Assembly (NCBI RefSeq): GCF_024793895.1
Contig: NZ_JANUSB010000007.1
Location: forward strand, 186,001-250,000
Direction: 5' to 3'
DNA length: 64,000 nucleotides
Source of the DNA: Serratia sp. AKBS12
GTDB lineage: Bacteria; Pseudomonadota; Gammaproteobacteria; Enterobacterales; Enterobacteriaceae
In this document: one piece after another, positions 1 to 10,100 of the stretch
Layout of the letters: each line of letters starts with the position of its first letter
Position numbering within the stretch: the first letter of the stretch is position 1
Position numbers and translations under genes: made by a program
The notes under the pieces: generated by a model
What the model was told of the DNA's origin: nothing
Databases searched by the model: none
What the model saw: the letters and a program-made list of their open reading frames with translations, nothing else

Positions 1-133
1 TGTAACATTGCAGCCAATAATAACAAACAACCGGCATTGTGTAATAATATCCGTTAGGATTCATCTTATTGGCTATTTTTTTACATACTATTGCTATAGT
101 TATATAACACTAGCCTATTTTCGAGGCGGCAGG
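1..133. other. Non-coding region upstream of bcsR
   Basis: A short AT-rich stretch lies before the first gene. It ends with a GAGG at 123-126, seven bases before the bcsR ATG. In E. coli the bcsEFG genes run divergently from bcsR, so the shared promoter region probably lies here and to the left of the window. I could not pick out a convincing -35/-10 pair. Confidence 0.4.
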
Positions 134-325
134 ATGAATAATCAACCAACGCGCTTAAACGCGGTTTTGGCCTCACAGGCACCGGACGATCTAGAAACGT
201 TGCGCCACGTTTTCGCCCTACCGCAATTACATTATATTGATATTTCCCGCCAGGAACGTTTGGCGCAAATGATGGCGCGTTGGCCATTATTGGAAGAATT
301 ATCCCAGAAATCAGGGAGTCACTAA
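134..325 (+). CDS. bcsR: BcsR, cellulose biosynthesis regulator (YhjR family)
   Basis: This is a 63-residue protein of the BcsR/YhjR family. In E. coli BcsR partners with BcsQ and is needed for assembly of the cytosolic part of the cellulose secretion complex. The ATG at 134 was chosen because GAGG at 123-126 gives ideal spacing; the upstream in-frame ATG at 8 would add 42 residues unlike the family. The C-terminal half, with the stretch DISRQERL followed by MMARWPLL, is the conserved part. It is the first gene of the operon, and its stop lies three bases before bcsQ. The call rests on sequence resemblance and position. Confidence 0.85.
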   Translation: MNNQPTRLNAVLASQAPDDLETLRHVFALPQLHYIDISRQERLAQMMARWPLLEELSQKSGSH

Positions 326-328
326 TAT

Positions 329-1057
329 ATGCCGGTGATTGCGCTACAAGGGATTCGAGGCGGAATTGGCGCGACGTCGGTAACGGCGGCGCTGGCCTGG
401 GCATTACGGCAATTAGGTGAAACAACGCTGGCCATTGATGCGTCGCCGGATAATTTATTACGCCTACATTTCAACACCCCCTTTTCGCTGGCGCGAGGTT
501 GGGCGCGGGCAGAGCTGGACGGTGCCGACTGGCGTCAGGGGGCGATGCGCTACTGCGAAAAGCTCGACTTTTTGCCCTTTGGCCAGTTGGATGCCGTAGA
601 ACGTCAACAACATTGCCAAAACTCTGACATATCCTGGGCTCGGCGGCTGGAGCAATTGCAACACAGCGGGCAGCATCGCTGGATCCTGCTGGACGTACCG
701 GCGGTTGACAATGCACAGACGCGCCAGGCGCTGAGCGCCGCCGATCGGGTGTTTGTCCTGCTGACGCCCGACGCCAACTGCCACGCCCGTCTGCATCAGC
801 AGTTGCTGCCGGGCAATGGCCATTTTTTGATTAACCATTACTCGTCTGCCAGCCAGCTACAGCAGGATTTGCATCAGCTGTGGCTGCAAACGCTGAACGG
901 CCTGCTGCCGATGGTCATTCACCGCGACGAGGCGCTGGCTGAAGCCATGGCGGTGAAACAGCCGCTGGGTGAGTACCGTCCGGACAGCCTGGCTGCTGAC
1001 GAAGTGCTGACGCTGGCGAACTGGTGTCTGCTCAACCTGCGGGATGCCGGACAATGA
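329..1057 (+). CDS. bcsQ: BcsQ, ParA/MinD-like cellulose synthase partner ATPase
   Basis: A 242-residue member of the SIMIBI ATPase group (ParA/MinD). BcsQ works with BcsR at the cell pole as an essential cytosolic component of the bacterial cellulose synthase complex. The N-terminal loop (about residues 7-16) reads GIRGGIGATS, a deviant Walker A that lacks the usual lysines, as does E. coli BcsQ. The conserved end HRDEA...EYRPDSLAADE matches the family. The frame is intact, unlike E. coli K-12, where a premature stop in bcsQ blocks cellulose production. The stop overlaps the bcsA start (ATGA), which implies translational coupling. Confidence 0.93.
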   Translation: MPVIALQGIRGGIGATSVTAALAWALRQLGETTLAIDASPDNLLRLHFNTPFSLARGWARAELDGADWRQGAMRYCEKLDFLPFGQLDAVERQQHCQNSDISWARRLEQLQHSGQHRWILLDVPAVDNAQTRQALSAADRVFVLLTPDANCHARLHQQLLPGNGHFLINHYSSASQLQQDLHQLWLQTLNGLLPMVIHRDEALAEAMAVKQPLGEYRPDSLAADEVLTLANWCLLNLRDAGQ

Positions 1058-3657
1058 GCCGGGTGATGAGCCTGCTGCTGATGCCGCCGGCCCATGTGGC
1101 GGTGCAGCGTCGCTATCGCACCTATCGCCGCAACGGTTCCTCGGTGCTGACGGCCTTCTTTACCACGCTGCTGGTGGCCGGCGGCTGGATATTCTTGCGC
1201 TTCGAGTCACCGGCCTGGCAGCGTATCCGCGCTGGCCGCAGCTACTGGTTCCCGCATATTTCCCCGTTGCGCCCGCGATTGGCGGACGGCCTGCGCTATC
1301 TGGTACAGGCGTTGTGGCTGTTGATGTTTCGCAGCGGTCGGGTGCCGCGTGGCCGTTACGCCTTTGCCGGTTGGCGCAAGCTGCAGCTGCGCTACGTTAA
1401 CTGGCTGCAACGGCTGCCGCACCGATTGCAAGATGCCGACGTCGAGCAGCGTACCGTCGAGCGTTTGGGCAGCATGAACCGCACCCTGCGCCGCGTGCTG
1501 TTTATTGGCTGCGGCATCGTGGCGGCGATCCTGGCACTGTTATGCATTTCACAGCCGTTTGATCTATCGGCGCAGTTTGTGTTTGTGCTGCTGCTGTGGG
1601 GCATTGCGATGGTGGTGCGCCGGGTGCCGGGGCGGCTGCCAGCGCTGATGCTGATCGTGCTATCACTCACCGTCTCCTGCCGCTATCTGTGGTGGCGTTA
1701 CACTGCGACCCTCAATTGGGATGACCCGCTCAGCCTGGTGTGCGGTCTGCTGCTGCTGGTGGCGGAAACCTATGCCTGGGTGGTGCTGGTGCTGGGCTAT
1801 TTCCAGACCGTCTGGCCACTCAACCGCCAACCGGTGCCATTGCCCGACAACAGCGACAGCTGGCCTACCATCGATCTGATGGTGCCGACCTATAATGAAG
1901 ATCTGGGCGTGGTGAAGCCGACCATTTACGCCGCGCTGGGCGTCGACTGGCCGAAGGACAAGATCAACATCTATATTCTTGACGACGGCAACCGCGCAGA
2001 ATTTCGCGCTTTTGCCGACGAGGTGGGGGTGAAGTACATCGCGCGGCCGACCCACGAGCATGCCAAGGCCGGCAATATCAATCATGCATTGAAGCAGGCC
2101 ACCGGCGAGTTTGTCGCGATATTCGACTGCGACCACGTGCCGACGCGTTCATTCTTGCAGCTCACCATGGGCTGGTTCTTTAAAGATGGCAAGCTGGCGA
2201 TGCTGCAAACGCCGCACCACTTTTTCTCGCCGGATCCGTTTGAACGCAACCTTGGGCGCTTCCGCCAGACCCCCAATGAAGGCACGCTGTTCTACGGACT
2301 GGTGCAGGACGGCAACGACATGTGGGACGCTACCTTTTTCTGCGGTTCCTGCGCCATTCTGCGGCGCAGCGCGCTGGACGAAATCGGTGGTATAGCGGTG
2401 GAAACCGTGACCGAAGATGCCCACACTTCGCTGCGACTGCACCGCCTTGGCTATACCTCGGCGTATATCCGCATTCCGCAGGCGGCCGGATTGGCCACCG
2501 AAAGCCTGTCGGCGCATATCGGCCAGCGTATCCGCTGGGCGCGCGGCATGGTGCAGATTTTCCGGCTGGATAACCCGCTGTTTGGTAAAGGGCTGAAACT
2601 GGCGCAGCGGTTGTGTTATGCCAACGCCATGCTGCACTTTTTATCGGGCATTCCGCGGCTGATCTTCCTGACCGCGCCGCTGGCGTTTCTGCTGCTGCAC
2701 GCATACATCATCTTCGCACCGGCGCTGGCTATCGCGCTGTATGTACTGCCGCACATGATCCACTCCAGTCTGACCAACTCGCGTATCCAGGGCAAATACC
2801 GCCATTCGTTCTGGAGTGAAATCTACGAAACGGTACTGGCCTGGTATATCGCCCGGCCGACCACCGTGGCGCTGTTCAACCCGCACAAGGGCAAGTTCAA
2901 CGTCACCGCCAAAGGCGGGCTGGTGGAGGAAGAACACGTCGACTGGGTGATTACCCGGCCGTATATGGTACTGGTGCTGCTCAATCTGGCGGGCCTGTGC
3001 TTTGGGGTCTGGCGTATCATGCATGGCCCGACCGATGAAATCATGACGGTGATCGTCAGTCTGGTGTGGGTACTGTACAACATGACCATTCTGGGCGGCG
3101 CGGTGGCGGTGGCGGTGGAGGCCAAGCAGGTGCGCCAGGCGCACCGGGTCGAAATCGCCTTGCCAGCCGCGCTGGCGCGCGCCGATGGCCATCTGTTCCC
3201 CTGTACGCTACGCGATTATTCCGACGGCGGGGTAGGCGTTGAAATGCGCGTGGCGGATCAACTGCAAGACGGCGATCGGGTGGCGCTGTTGCTGAAGCGT
3301 GGTCAGCAGGAATACAGCTTCCCGTGCCAGGTAACCCGCGCCTTCGGCGCCAAGGTCGGCTTGCGTATGGTCGACATGACGACGCGGCAACATATTGATT
3401 TTATACAGTGCACCTTTGCCCGTGCCGATACCTGGGCGCTATGGCAGGACGGTTTCCCGGAAGATAAGCCGATCGAAAGCCTGCGTGACGTGCTGGCACT
3501 GGGCTTCCGCGGCTATCTTCGCCTGGTGGATTACGCGCCGCCGTTGGTGCGCAGCATATTGGTCGGGTTTACCACACTGATAGCCTGGGGACTGTCTTTC
3601 ATTCCGCATAGCGTGGGGCAGAACCCGGCATTAAGCCCAAAAGAGACCGTGGTGTAG
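1054..3657 (+). CDS. bcsA: BcsA, cellulose synthase catalytic subunit with PilZ domain
   Basis: An inner-membrane family-2 glycosyltransferase that polymerises UDP-glucose into beta-1,4-glucan and threads it through its own membrane channel. The protein is 867 residues, close to the 872 of E. coli. All processive GT2 motifs are present: DD at 310-311, DCD at 358-360, TED at 453-455 and QRIRW at 491-495. A C-terminal PilZ domain carries the c-di-GMP motifs R694-xxx-R698 and D721-x-S723-xx-G726, so the enzyme should be activated by c-di-GMP. Several hydrophobic segments lie before and after the catalytic domain. The ATG at 1054 overlaps the bcsQ stop; an upstream in-frame ATG at 1024 lies inside bcsQ and is unlikely. 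Confidence 0.98.
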   Translation: MSRVMSLLLMPPAHVAVQRRYRTYRRNGSSVLTAFFTTLLVAGGWIFLRFESPAWQRIRAGRSYWFPHISPLRPRLADGLRYLVQALWLLMFRSGRVPRGRYAFAGWRKLQLRYVNWLQRLPHRLQDADVEQRTVERLGSMNRTLRRVLFIGCGIVAAILALLCISQPFDLSAQFVFVLLLWGIAMVVRRVPGRLPALMLIVLSLTVSCRYLWWRYTATLNWDDPLSLVCGLLLLVAETYAWVVLVLGYFQTVWPLNRQPVPLPDNSDSWPTIDLMVPTYNEDLGVVKPTIYAALGVDWPKDKINIYILDDGNRAEFRAFADEVGVKYIARPTHEHAKAGNINHALKQATGEFVAIFDCDHVPTRSFLQLTMGWFFKDGKLAMLQTPHHFFSPDPFERNLGRFRQTPNEGTLFYGLVQDGNDMWDATFFCGSCAILRRSALDEIGGIAVETVTEDAHTSLRLHRLGYTSAYIRIPQAAGLATESLSAHIGQRIRWARGMVQIFRLDNPLFGKGLKLAQRLCYANAMLHFLSGIPRLIFLTAPLAFLLLHAYIIFAPALAIALYVLPHMIHSSLTNSRIQGKYRHSFWSEIYETVLAWYIARPTTVALFNPHKGKFNVTAKGGLVEEEHVDWVITRPYMVLVLLNLAGLCFGVWRIMHGPTDEIMTVIVSLVWVLYNMTILGGAVAVAVEAKQVRQAHRVEIALPAALARADGHLFPCTLRDYSDGGVGVEMRVADQLQDGDRVALLLKRGQQEYSFPCQVTRAFGAKVGLRMVDMTTRQHIDFIQCTFARADTWALWQDGFPEDKPIESLRDVLALGFRGYLRLVDYAPPLVRSILVGFTTLIAWGLSFIPHSVGQNPALSPKETVV

Positions 3658-3717
3658 GCCGTGTTTCCACTGCCGCTCACCGCAGGGTGAACTGGCACTA
3701 ACTTTGATGATGATACG

Positions 3718-6018
3718 ATGACAAGAAAATTAACCTGGTTTACCGCGTTGGCCTTAGGCATCAGTACGTTGTCCCAGGCTGAAACCGCCCCGGGAGCTAC
3801 CGCCGCCGTTCCGTCGGCCAGCGCCGACGCGCCATTGGTCGTGCCGGTGAACCCGGCTGCGCCGCAGGATCCAGATGCGCCGGTGCGCGACGTACAGTTG
3901 CCGTTTGCGCAGATCGCGCCGCCGCCGGGTACCTTCACCCTGCGCGGCACGCGCCCGGACGGCCAGATTGAATTCGGCGTACGCAGTGACGAAGTCGTGT
4001 CGCAGGCAACGCTCGATCTGTCATTTACCCCGTCACCGTCATTGATCCCGGTAGAGTCGCACCTCAAAGTGTATCTGAATGATGAACTGATGGGTGTCAC
4101 CACTATCGCCAAAGAGCAGTTGGGCAAGCCCAATCATATCGAGATGGCGATCGATCCGCGCTATATCACCGATTTTAATCGCCTTAAGCTGGTGTTTGTC
4201 GGTCATTATCAAAATATTTGCGAAAACCCGGCCAGTAGCACGCTGTGGCTGGAGATCGGTAAATCCAGCACGCTGAAGCTGCGTTATCAGACGCTGCCGC
4301 TGAAGAACGAACTGTCGCACTTCCCGGAACCGTTTTTCGATAGCCGCGATAACCGGCCGCTGACGCTGCCGATGGTCTTTGCCGGCCAGCCGGACATCAC
4401 CCAGCAGCGTGCGGCGGGCATTCTGGCGTCGTGGTTCGGCAGCAAGGCCCAGTGGCGTGGACAGTCATTCCCGACGATGTTTGATACGTTGCCAGACCGG
4501 CACGCGGTGGTGTTCGCCACCAACCAACGGCGCCCGGCCTTCCTGCGCGACTACCCGGCGGTCAACGGCCCGACGGTGGAAATGATTAGCCACCCCGATA
4601 ACCCTTACGTCAAACTGTTGCTGATTCAAGGGCGTGACGACGACGATCTGGTGACCGCGGTCAAAGGCATCGCGCAGGGCAATATCCTGTTCCGTGGCCA
4701 GAATGTCACGGTGGACAAGGTCGAGCAACTGGCACCGCGTCAGCCTTACGATGCGCCAAACTGGGTGCGTACCGACCGGCCGATGACCTTCACCGAGTTG
4801 CAACAGTACGCCGAACAGCTGCAAACCAGCGGCATTGAGCCCAGCCCGATTTCGCTGACCATGAATCTGCCACCGGATCTGTTCCTGATCCGCAGTACCG
4901 GCATTGATATGCGGCTGAAATACCGTTATACGCCGCCGCGCATCCAGGACGGTTCGCGCCTCAACGTCAATTTGAACAATCAGTTCATCCAGGCCTATTC
5001 GCTGGTACCGGAACATGAACAGGGCGCGCAGTTGCTGCGCCTGCCGTTGACCCAGGGGCTGATCGATTCTGACCGAAACGTCACCATTCCAGCGCTGCGG
5101 CTCGGTGCGGTCAATCAGCTGCGCTTTGACTTTGATTACACCACGCTGCTGGCCAGCGGGGCGGAAGGCCGCTGTGAAACCTATTCCTTCACGCCAAACC
5201 ATGCGGTGATCGACGGCAGTTCGACCATCGACTTCTCTGGCTATCGTCACTTTATGGCGATGCCGGATCTGCGCGCGTTTGCCAATGCGGCGTTCCCGTT
5301 CAGCCGGTTGGCGGACCTGTCGCAAACGCTGGTGCTGGTCAATAAACAGCCGCAACCGGCGCAGGTTAGCGCCTTGCTCGACGCGTTGGGCAATATCGGT
5401 GCGCAGACCGGCTATCCGGCGCTGGCGGTCAGCCTGAGCGATGACTGGTCGCAGGCCAAAGAGAAAGATGCCGACATTCTGATGATTGGTACCATTCCCC
5501 CCGAGCTGCGTGACGACAAAAAGGTCAGCCTGTTGGTCGACGCCACCGAAAGCTGGGTGAAACAGCCGCGGCGCCAGCCGACCCTGCCGAGCATGGAGGT
5601 TTTGGCTGACGACAGCAAGCCGGACAGCAGAACCGCCATCGGTTCCGAGGGAGCGATGGCGGCGATCATCGGCGTTCAGTCCCCGTTTAACGAGCAGCGC
5701 AGCATAGTGGCGCTGCTGGCCGACAGCCCGCGCGGTTATCAGCTGCTGGGCAACGCCCTGCTCGACAGCGGCAAGCGTGCCGCGATGTTTGGCTCGGTGT
5801 CGGTTATTCGTGAATCAGGGGTTAACAGCCTGCGCGTTGGTGATATTTATTACGTAGGCCATTTGCCGTGGTGGGAGCGGGTTTGGCATGCGCTGTCGAC
5901 GCACCCGGTACTGCTGGCGGTGCTGGCGGTTATCGTGGTGGTGATTCTGGCGCTGATGCTGTGGCGTGGCCTGAAGGCCTTCAGCCGCCGTCGCCTGTCA
6001 CCGGAAGATCGGGATTAA
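3718..6018 (+). CDS. bcsB: BcsB, periplasmic membrane-anchored cellulose synthase subunit
   Basis: This 766-residue partner of BcsA is needed for catalysis and guides the glucan through the periplasm. A signal peptide covers about residues 1-21, cleaved after SQA, followed by an Ala/Pro-rich linker. The body is the long beta-rich BcsB region. A single transmembrane helix near residues 725-745 anchors it next to BcsA and is followed by a short basic tail. The gene lies 60 bases after bcsA and 4 bases before bcsZ. Length and order match the Enterobacterales type of bcs operon. Confidence 0.97.
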   Translation: MTRKLTWFTALALGISTLSQAETAPGATAAVPSASADAPLVVPVNPAAPQDPDAPVRDVQLPFAQIAPPPGTFTLRGTRPDGQIEFGVRSDEVVSQATLDLSFTPSPSLIPVESHLKVYLNDELMGVTTIAKEQLGKPNHIEMAIDPRYITDFNRLKLVFVGHYQNICENPASSTLWLEIGKSSTLKLRYQTLPLKNELSHFPEPFFDSRDNRPLTLPMVFAGQPDITQQRAAGILASWFGSKAQWRGQSFPTMFDTLPDRHAVVFATNQRRPAFLRDYPAVNGPTVEMISHPDNPYVKLLLIQGRDDDDLVTAVKGIAQGNILFRGQNVTVDKVEQLAPRQPYDAPNWVRTDRPMTFTELQQYAEQLQTSGIEPSPISLTMNLPPDLFLIRSTGIDMRLKYRYTPPRIQDGSRLNVNLNNQFIQAYSLVPEHEQGAQLLRLPLTQGLIDSDRNVTIPALRLGAVNQLRFDFDYTTLLASGAEGRCETYSFTPNHAVIDGSSTIDFSGYRHFMAMPDLRAFANAAFPFSRLADLSQTLVLVNKQPQPAQVSALLDALGNIGAQTGYPALAVSLSDDWSQAKEKDADILMIGTIPPELRDDKKVSLLVDATESWVKQPRRQPTLPSMEVLADDSKPDSRTAIGSEGAMAAIIGVQSPFNEQRSIVALLADSPRGYQLLGNALLDSGKRAAMFGSVSVIRESGVNSLRVGDIYYVGHLPWWERVWHALSTHPVLLAVLAVIVVVILALMLWRGLKAFSRRRLSPEDRD

Positions 6019-6022
6019 CGCC

Positions 6023-7132
6023 ATGCGTCTGAGGGTAAGATGGACCTTGACCCTGCTGCTGCTGTGCGCGTTCGGCGCCACGGCGGCCTGCCCGTGGCCG
6101 GCATGGCAGCAGTACCGGCAGTTTTACATCAGCGAAGGTGGCCGGGTGATCGACCCCAGCAGTCCGAATCGCATTACCACCTCGGAAGGGCAAAGTTACG
6201 GGCTGTTTTTCGCATTGGTTGCCAACGACCGACCGACCTTCGATCGGCTGCTGAGCTGGACCGAAGATAATCTGGCGAAGGGCGACCTCAGCGCCCACCT
6301 TCCCGCCTGGCTTTGGGGGGAGGATGATAAGCAGCGCTGGCTGGTGCTGGACGACAATTCCGCGTCCGACGCCGATCTGTGGATCGCCTACAGCCTGCTG
6401 GAAGCGGGCCGCTTATGGCAAAGCCGGCGTTACCTCACGCTGGGTACCCTGTTGCTGCAACGCATCGCGCGAGAAGAAGTGGCGGATATTCCCGGCCTGG
6501 GACCGATGCTGCTGCCGGGCAAGGTAGGCTTTGTCGACGAGCATCGCTGGCGGCTCAATCCGAGTTATCTGCCACCCCAACTGCTGGCGCGCTTTGCGTC
6601 GCTGAACGGGCCATGGCAGGCGATGCAGCAGGTTAATCAGCGTATGTTGCTGGAAACCGCACCGCACGGTTTTTCACCCGACTGGGTGGTGTGGCAGCGT
6701 GACAGGGGCTGGCAGCCGGACAGCGCGAAACCCAATCTCGGCAGCTACGATGCCATTCGCGTCTATTTGTGGGCCGGCATGCTGGCGAGCGACGATCCGC
6801 ACCGTGCCGCGTTGCTGAACCGCTTTGTGCCGATGACGCAACTGACTGCACGGCAGGGCGTGCCGCCGGAAGAAACCGATACTGCCACCGGGACAACCCG
6901 TGGCGACGGTCCGGTGGGATTCGCCGCCGCACTGTTGCCGCTGTTGGCCGATCAACCCGATGCGCTGGCGGTGCAACGCCAGCGTGTCAACGACAACCCA
7001 CCGGGCAACGACGCCTATTTCAGCGCTTCGCTGACGTTGTTTGGCCAGGGATGGGATCAGCAACGTTATCGTTTTACTCGTCAGGGTGAACTTCAACCCG
7101 CCTGGGGCAGCCAATGCACAACTTTGGAATAA
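6023..7132 (+). CDS. bcsZ: BcsZ, periplasmic endo-1,4-beta-glucanase (GH8)
   Basis: A glycoside hydrolase family 8 cellulase that trims or edits cellulose in the periplasm during export. It has a signal peptide (about residues 1-22, ending ATAA) and 369 residues in all. The catalytic acid E55 lies in TTSEGQSYG, and D243 lies in NLGSYDAIRVYLW. Both fall at the same numbers as in the E. coli enzyme. The 3' end overlaps the bcsC start by 19 bases, a tight coupling. Confidence 0.97.
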   Translation: MRLRVRWTLTLLLLCAFGATAACPWPAWQQYRQFYISEGGRVIDPSSPNRITTSEGQSYGLFFALVANDRPTFDRLLSWTEDNLAKGDLSAHLPAWLWGEDDKQRWLVLDDNSASDADLWIAYSLLEAGRLWQSRRYLTLGTLLLQRIAREEVADIPGLGPMLLPGKVGFVDEHRWRLNPSYLPPQLLARFASLNGPWQAMQQVNQRMLLETAPHGFSPDWVVWQRDRGWQPDSAKPNLGSYDAIRVYLWAGMLASDDPHRAALLNRFVPMTQLTARQGVPPEETDTATGTTRGDGPVGFAAALLPLLADQPDALAVQRQRVNDNPPGNDAYFSASLTLFGQGWDQQRYRFTRQGELQPAWGSQCTTLE

Positions 7133-10100
7133 ACTGGCTGCGACTGTTGCCGCTTGGCCTGTTGCTGGCGCCCGCGGCGCAGGGCGCAGAAACCGTGTCG
7201 CCGGAACAGTGGCTGCTGGAGCAGGTGCGCGTCGGTGAAGCCAGCCATAAAGAAGAGTTGGTGAGCCAATCGTTATATCGCCTGGAACTGATGGATCCCA
7301 ACAATCCGGAGGTGATTTCGGCCCGTATGCGATTGGCATTGCGTCAGGGGAATCAGGCGCTGGCGCAGCAGCAACTGGACAAGCTGAAAGGTATTGCGCC
7401 GCAGTCTGCTGCCTATCGGCAGGCAGAAATGAGCCTGTTGCTGACGCAGCCGGAAACGCGGCAGCAATTGCAGCAGGCGCGGCTGATGGCGACCTCCGGG
7501 CGTTTGACCGAGGCCAAGACGGCCTATGATGCGCTGTTCAAGGGCGAGCCGCCGACGCTCGATCTGGCGGTGGAATATTGGCGGCTGGTGGCGCGTTTAC
7601 CGGGCCAGGAATCTGCCGCCATCGGGAAATTACAGGCGCTGGATAAACGTTATCCCGGCAGCGTGCCGTTGCGCATGCTGCTGGCACGTTTGCTGTTCAG
7701 CCAGAAACAGGACGCGCTGGCGTATGAGGAGCTGCAAAAGGCGGCGGCTGACCCGAGTGGGCGCAGCGATGCTGCCGATTTGTGGCTGGAAAAAATCAAG
7801 GAAATACCGGTCAGCGTGGCCAGCGTGGCGGCGCTCAAGCGTTTTCTTGGCGTCTTCGTCACCGGCGATCAGGCGGTCAGCGCACGCGAAGAGCTGGCAC
7901 GCCAGCAAACGCTGCTGGCCGATCCGGCCTTCCAGGCGCGAGCTCGCGGGCTGGCGCAGGTGGATAAAGGCGGCAGCCGTACGGCGATCCCCGAACTGCG
8001 CAAAGCGCTGGCGGCGACGCCGGACGACCCCGAGGTGCTTGGCGCGTTGGGGCTGGCCTATGCCCGATCCGGCAACCGGACGCAGGCGCTGGCGCTGTTT
8101 CGCCGGGCGCAGCAGGCGGACAAGAATGGCTACGGCGCCAGCAAATGGCAGAGCCTGATCAAGACCAACCGCTATTGGCTGGCGATCGACGAGGGCGACA
8201 AGGCGCTGAAGGCCAATAATCTGTCGCTGGCGCAGCAGAAATATCAACAGGCACGGCAAATCGATAACGCCGATGCCGACGCGCTGATTGGCCTGGGCGA
8301 CGTTGCAGTAGCGCGGCACGACGACGCGGCGGCGGAGCGTTATTATCAACAGGCGCAGCGGCTCGATCCCGCGAGCGGTAGCGCAGTACGCGGGTTGTCC
8401 AATATCTATCAGCGCCAGTCGCCGCAAAAAGCGCTGGCTTACCTCAACGGACTGCCGCCGGCCCAGCGCAGCAAGATGCGCGACACCCTCGACGGGCTGC
8501 AACTTGACATGTTGAAACAGCAGGCGGAGACGCTGGCGCAACGGCAGCAATGGCACCAGGCGGCGGAAACTTACCGTCAGGCACGGCTGCTCGACCCCGA
8601 CGACGTGTGGCTGACCTATCGTTATGCGCAAGTGCTGCGCCAGACCGGTCAACCGCAGCAGGCAGATGCGCTGTTCAACGCGCTGGTGCAAAAGCAGCGC
8701 AGCAATCCGCAACAGATTTACGCCTATGCGCTGTACCTGTCCTCCAGCGATCGTGACTCGCAGGCGCTGGCGCATCTGGCCACGCTGCCGCGCACGCAGT
8801 GGAATGACAATATGCGCGAACTGGCGCAGCGACTGCGCTTGCAGGCCACGCTGGCGCAGGCCGAACGGCTGCGTGCCGACGGCGATCCGGCGGCGGCGGT
8901 GGCCTATCTGCAACGCCAGGGCGCGGATACGCGTATCGATCTGACGCTGGCCGACTGGGCGTTGGCCGACGGCGATTATGCCAGTGCGCTGGCAGACTAT
9001 CAGCGGGTGCGGGCGCGTGAGCCAAATAACCCGGATGCACGCCTGGGCGAAATCGAGGCCTACCTGGCGCAGGGCAATATGTCGGCGGCGCGGCAGCGAT
9101 TGCAAACCGCAACGCCGCAGGACGCCGCTTCGATTAACGGTGAGCGACGGGTAGCCAATGCCTGGCAGGCCGTGGGCGAACCGGATAGGGCCGCCGATAT
9201 TTTCAATCGTCTGAAAACGGCGGCGCAGCAGGAACCGGCCGGACAAGGCAAGGCGCTGGTCTATCGTGATGCGGCGCGTCTGGAACGCGATCGGTCACGG
9301 CCGGCACTGGCACAGCAGGATTTCCAGCAGGCGATGGTCGCCAGCGGCATCACGCCGACGCTGCCGCAGGATAATGACCAATACACCCGCCTGACGCGCA
9401 ATAGCGTCGGCGACGATTGGCTAAAGCGCGGCATTCGCGCCGATGCGGCGGATCTGTATCGTCAGCAGGATGTCAACGTCACGCTGGACCATGACTATTG
9501 GGGCTCCAGCGGTACCGGCGGCGTGTCGGACTATCAGGCGCACGACACCATGTTGCAGGTGGATATGCCGCTGTATGACGGGCGGGCGTTTTTCCGCACC
9601 GACACCGTGCGTCTCAATGCCGGTAGATTTTCCACTGACGGCGACGGCAAATATTACGAGACCTTTGGCAGTTGTAATACCCAGGGTTGCAGCGGCGATG
9701 AGCGGCAAAAAACGACTGGCACCAGCGTGGCGGTAGGCTGGAAAAACGATCGCTGGGAAACCGATATTGGCACCACGCCGATGGGGTTCGAGGTGGTTGA
9801 CTGGGTCGGCGGCGTGGCCTACAGCGGCGATTGGCAACACATTGGCTGGACGCTTGGCGCATCGCGCCGGCCGATGTCCAGCTCGCTGCTGGCGTTTGGC
9901 GGTACCCGGGATCCGAACACCGGCATCACCTGGGGGGGCGTGCGCGCCACCGGCGTCAGCCTGAGCGCCAGCTACGATCGCGGTGGGGCACATGGCGTGT
10001 GGGCCGATCTCAGTGCGCACCAGCTCAGCGGCAAGAACGTGGAAGACAATCAGCGCGAAAGGTTGATGGCCGGTTATTATTACAAACTGATCAATGAGGA

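Noticed and set aside
7630-9246. 538-codon minus-strand frame
   Set aside because: It lies wholly antisense to bcsC, is Arg/Gln-rich in the way GC-rich shadow frames are, and has no family match.
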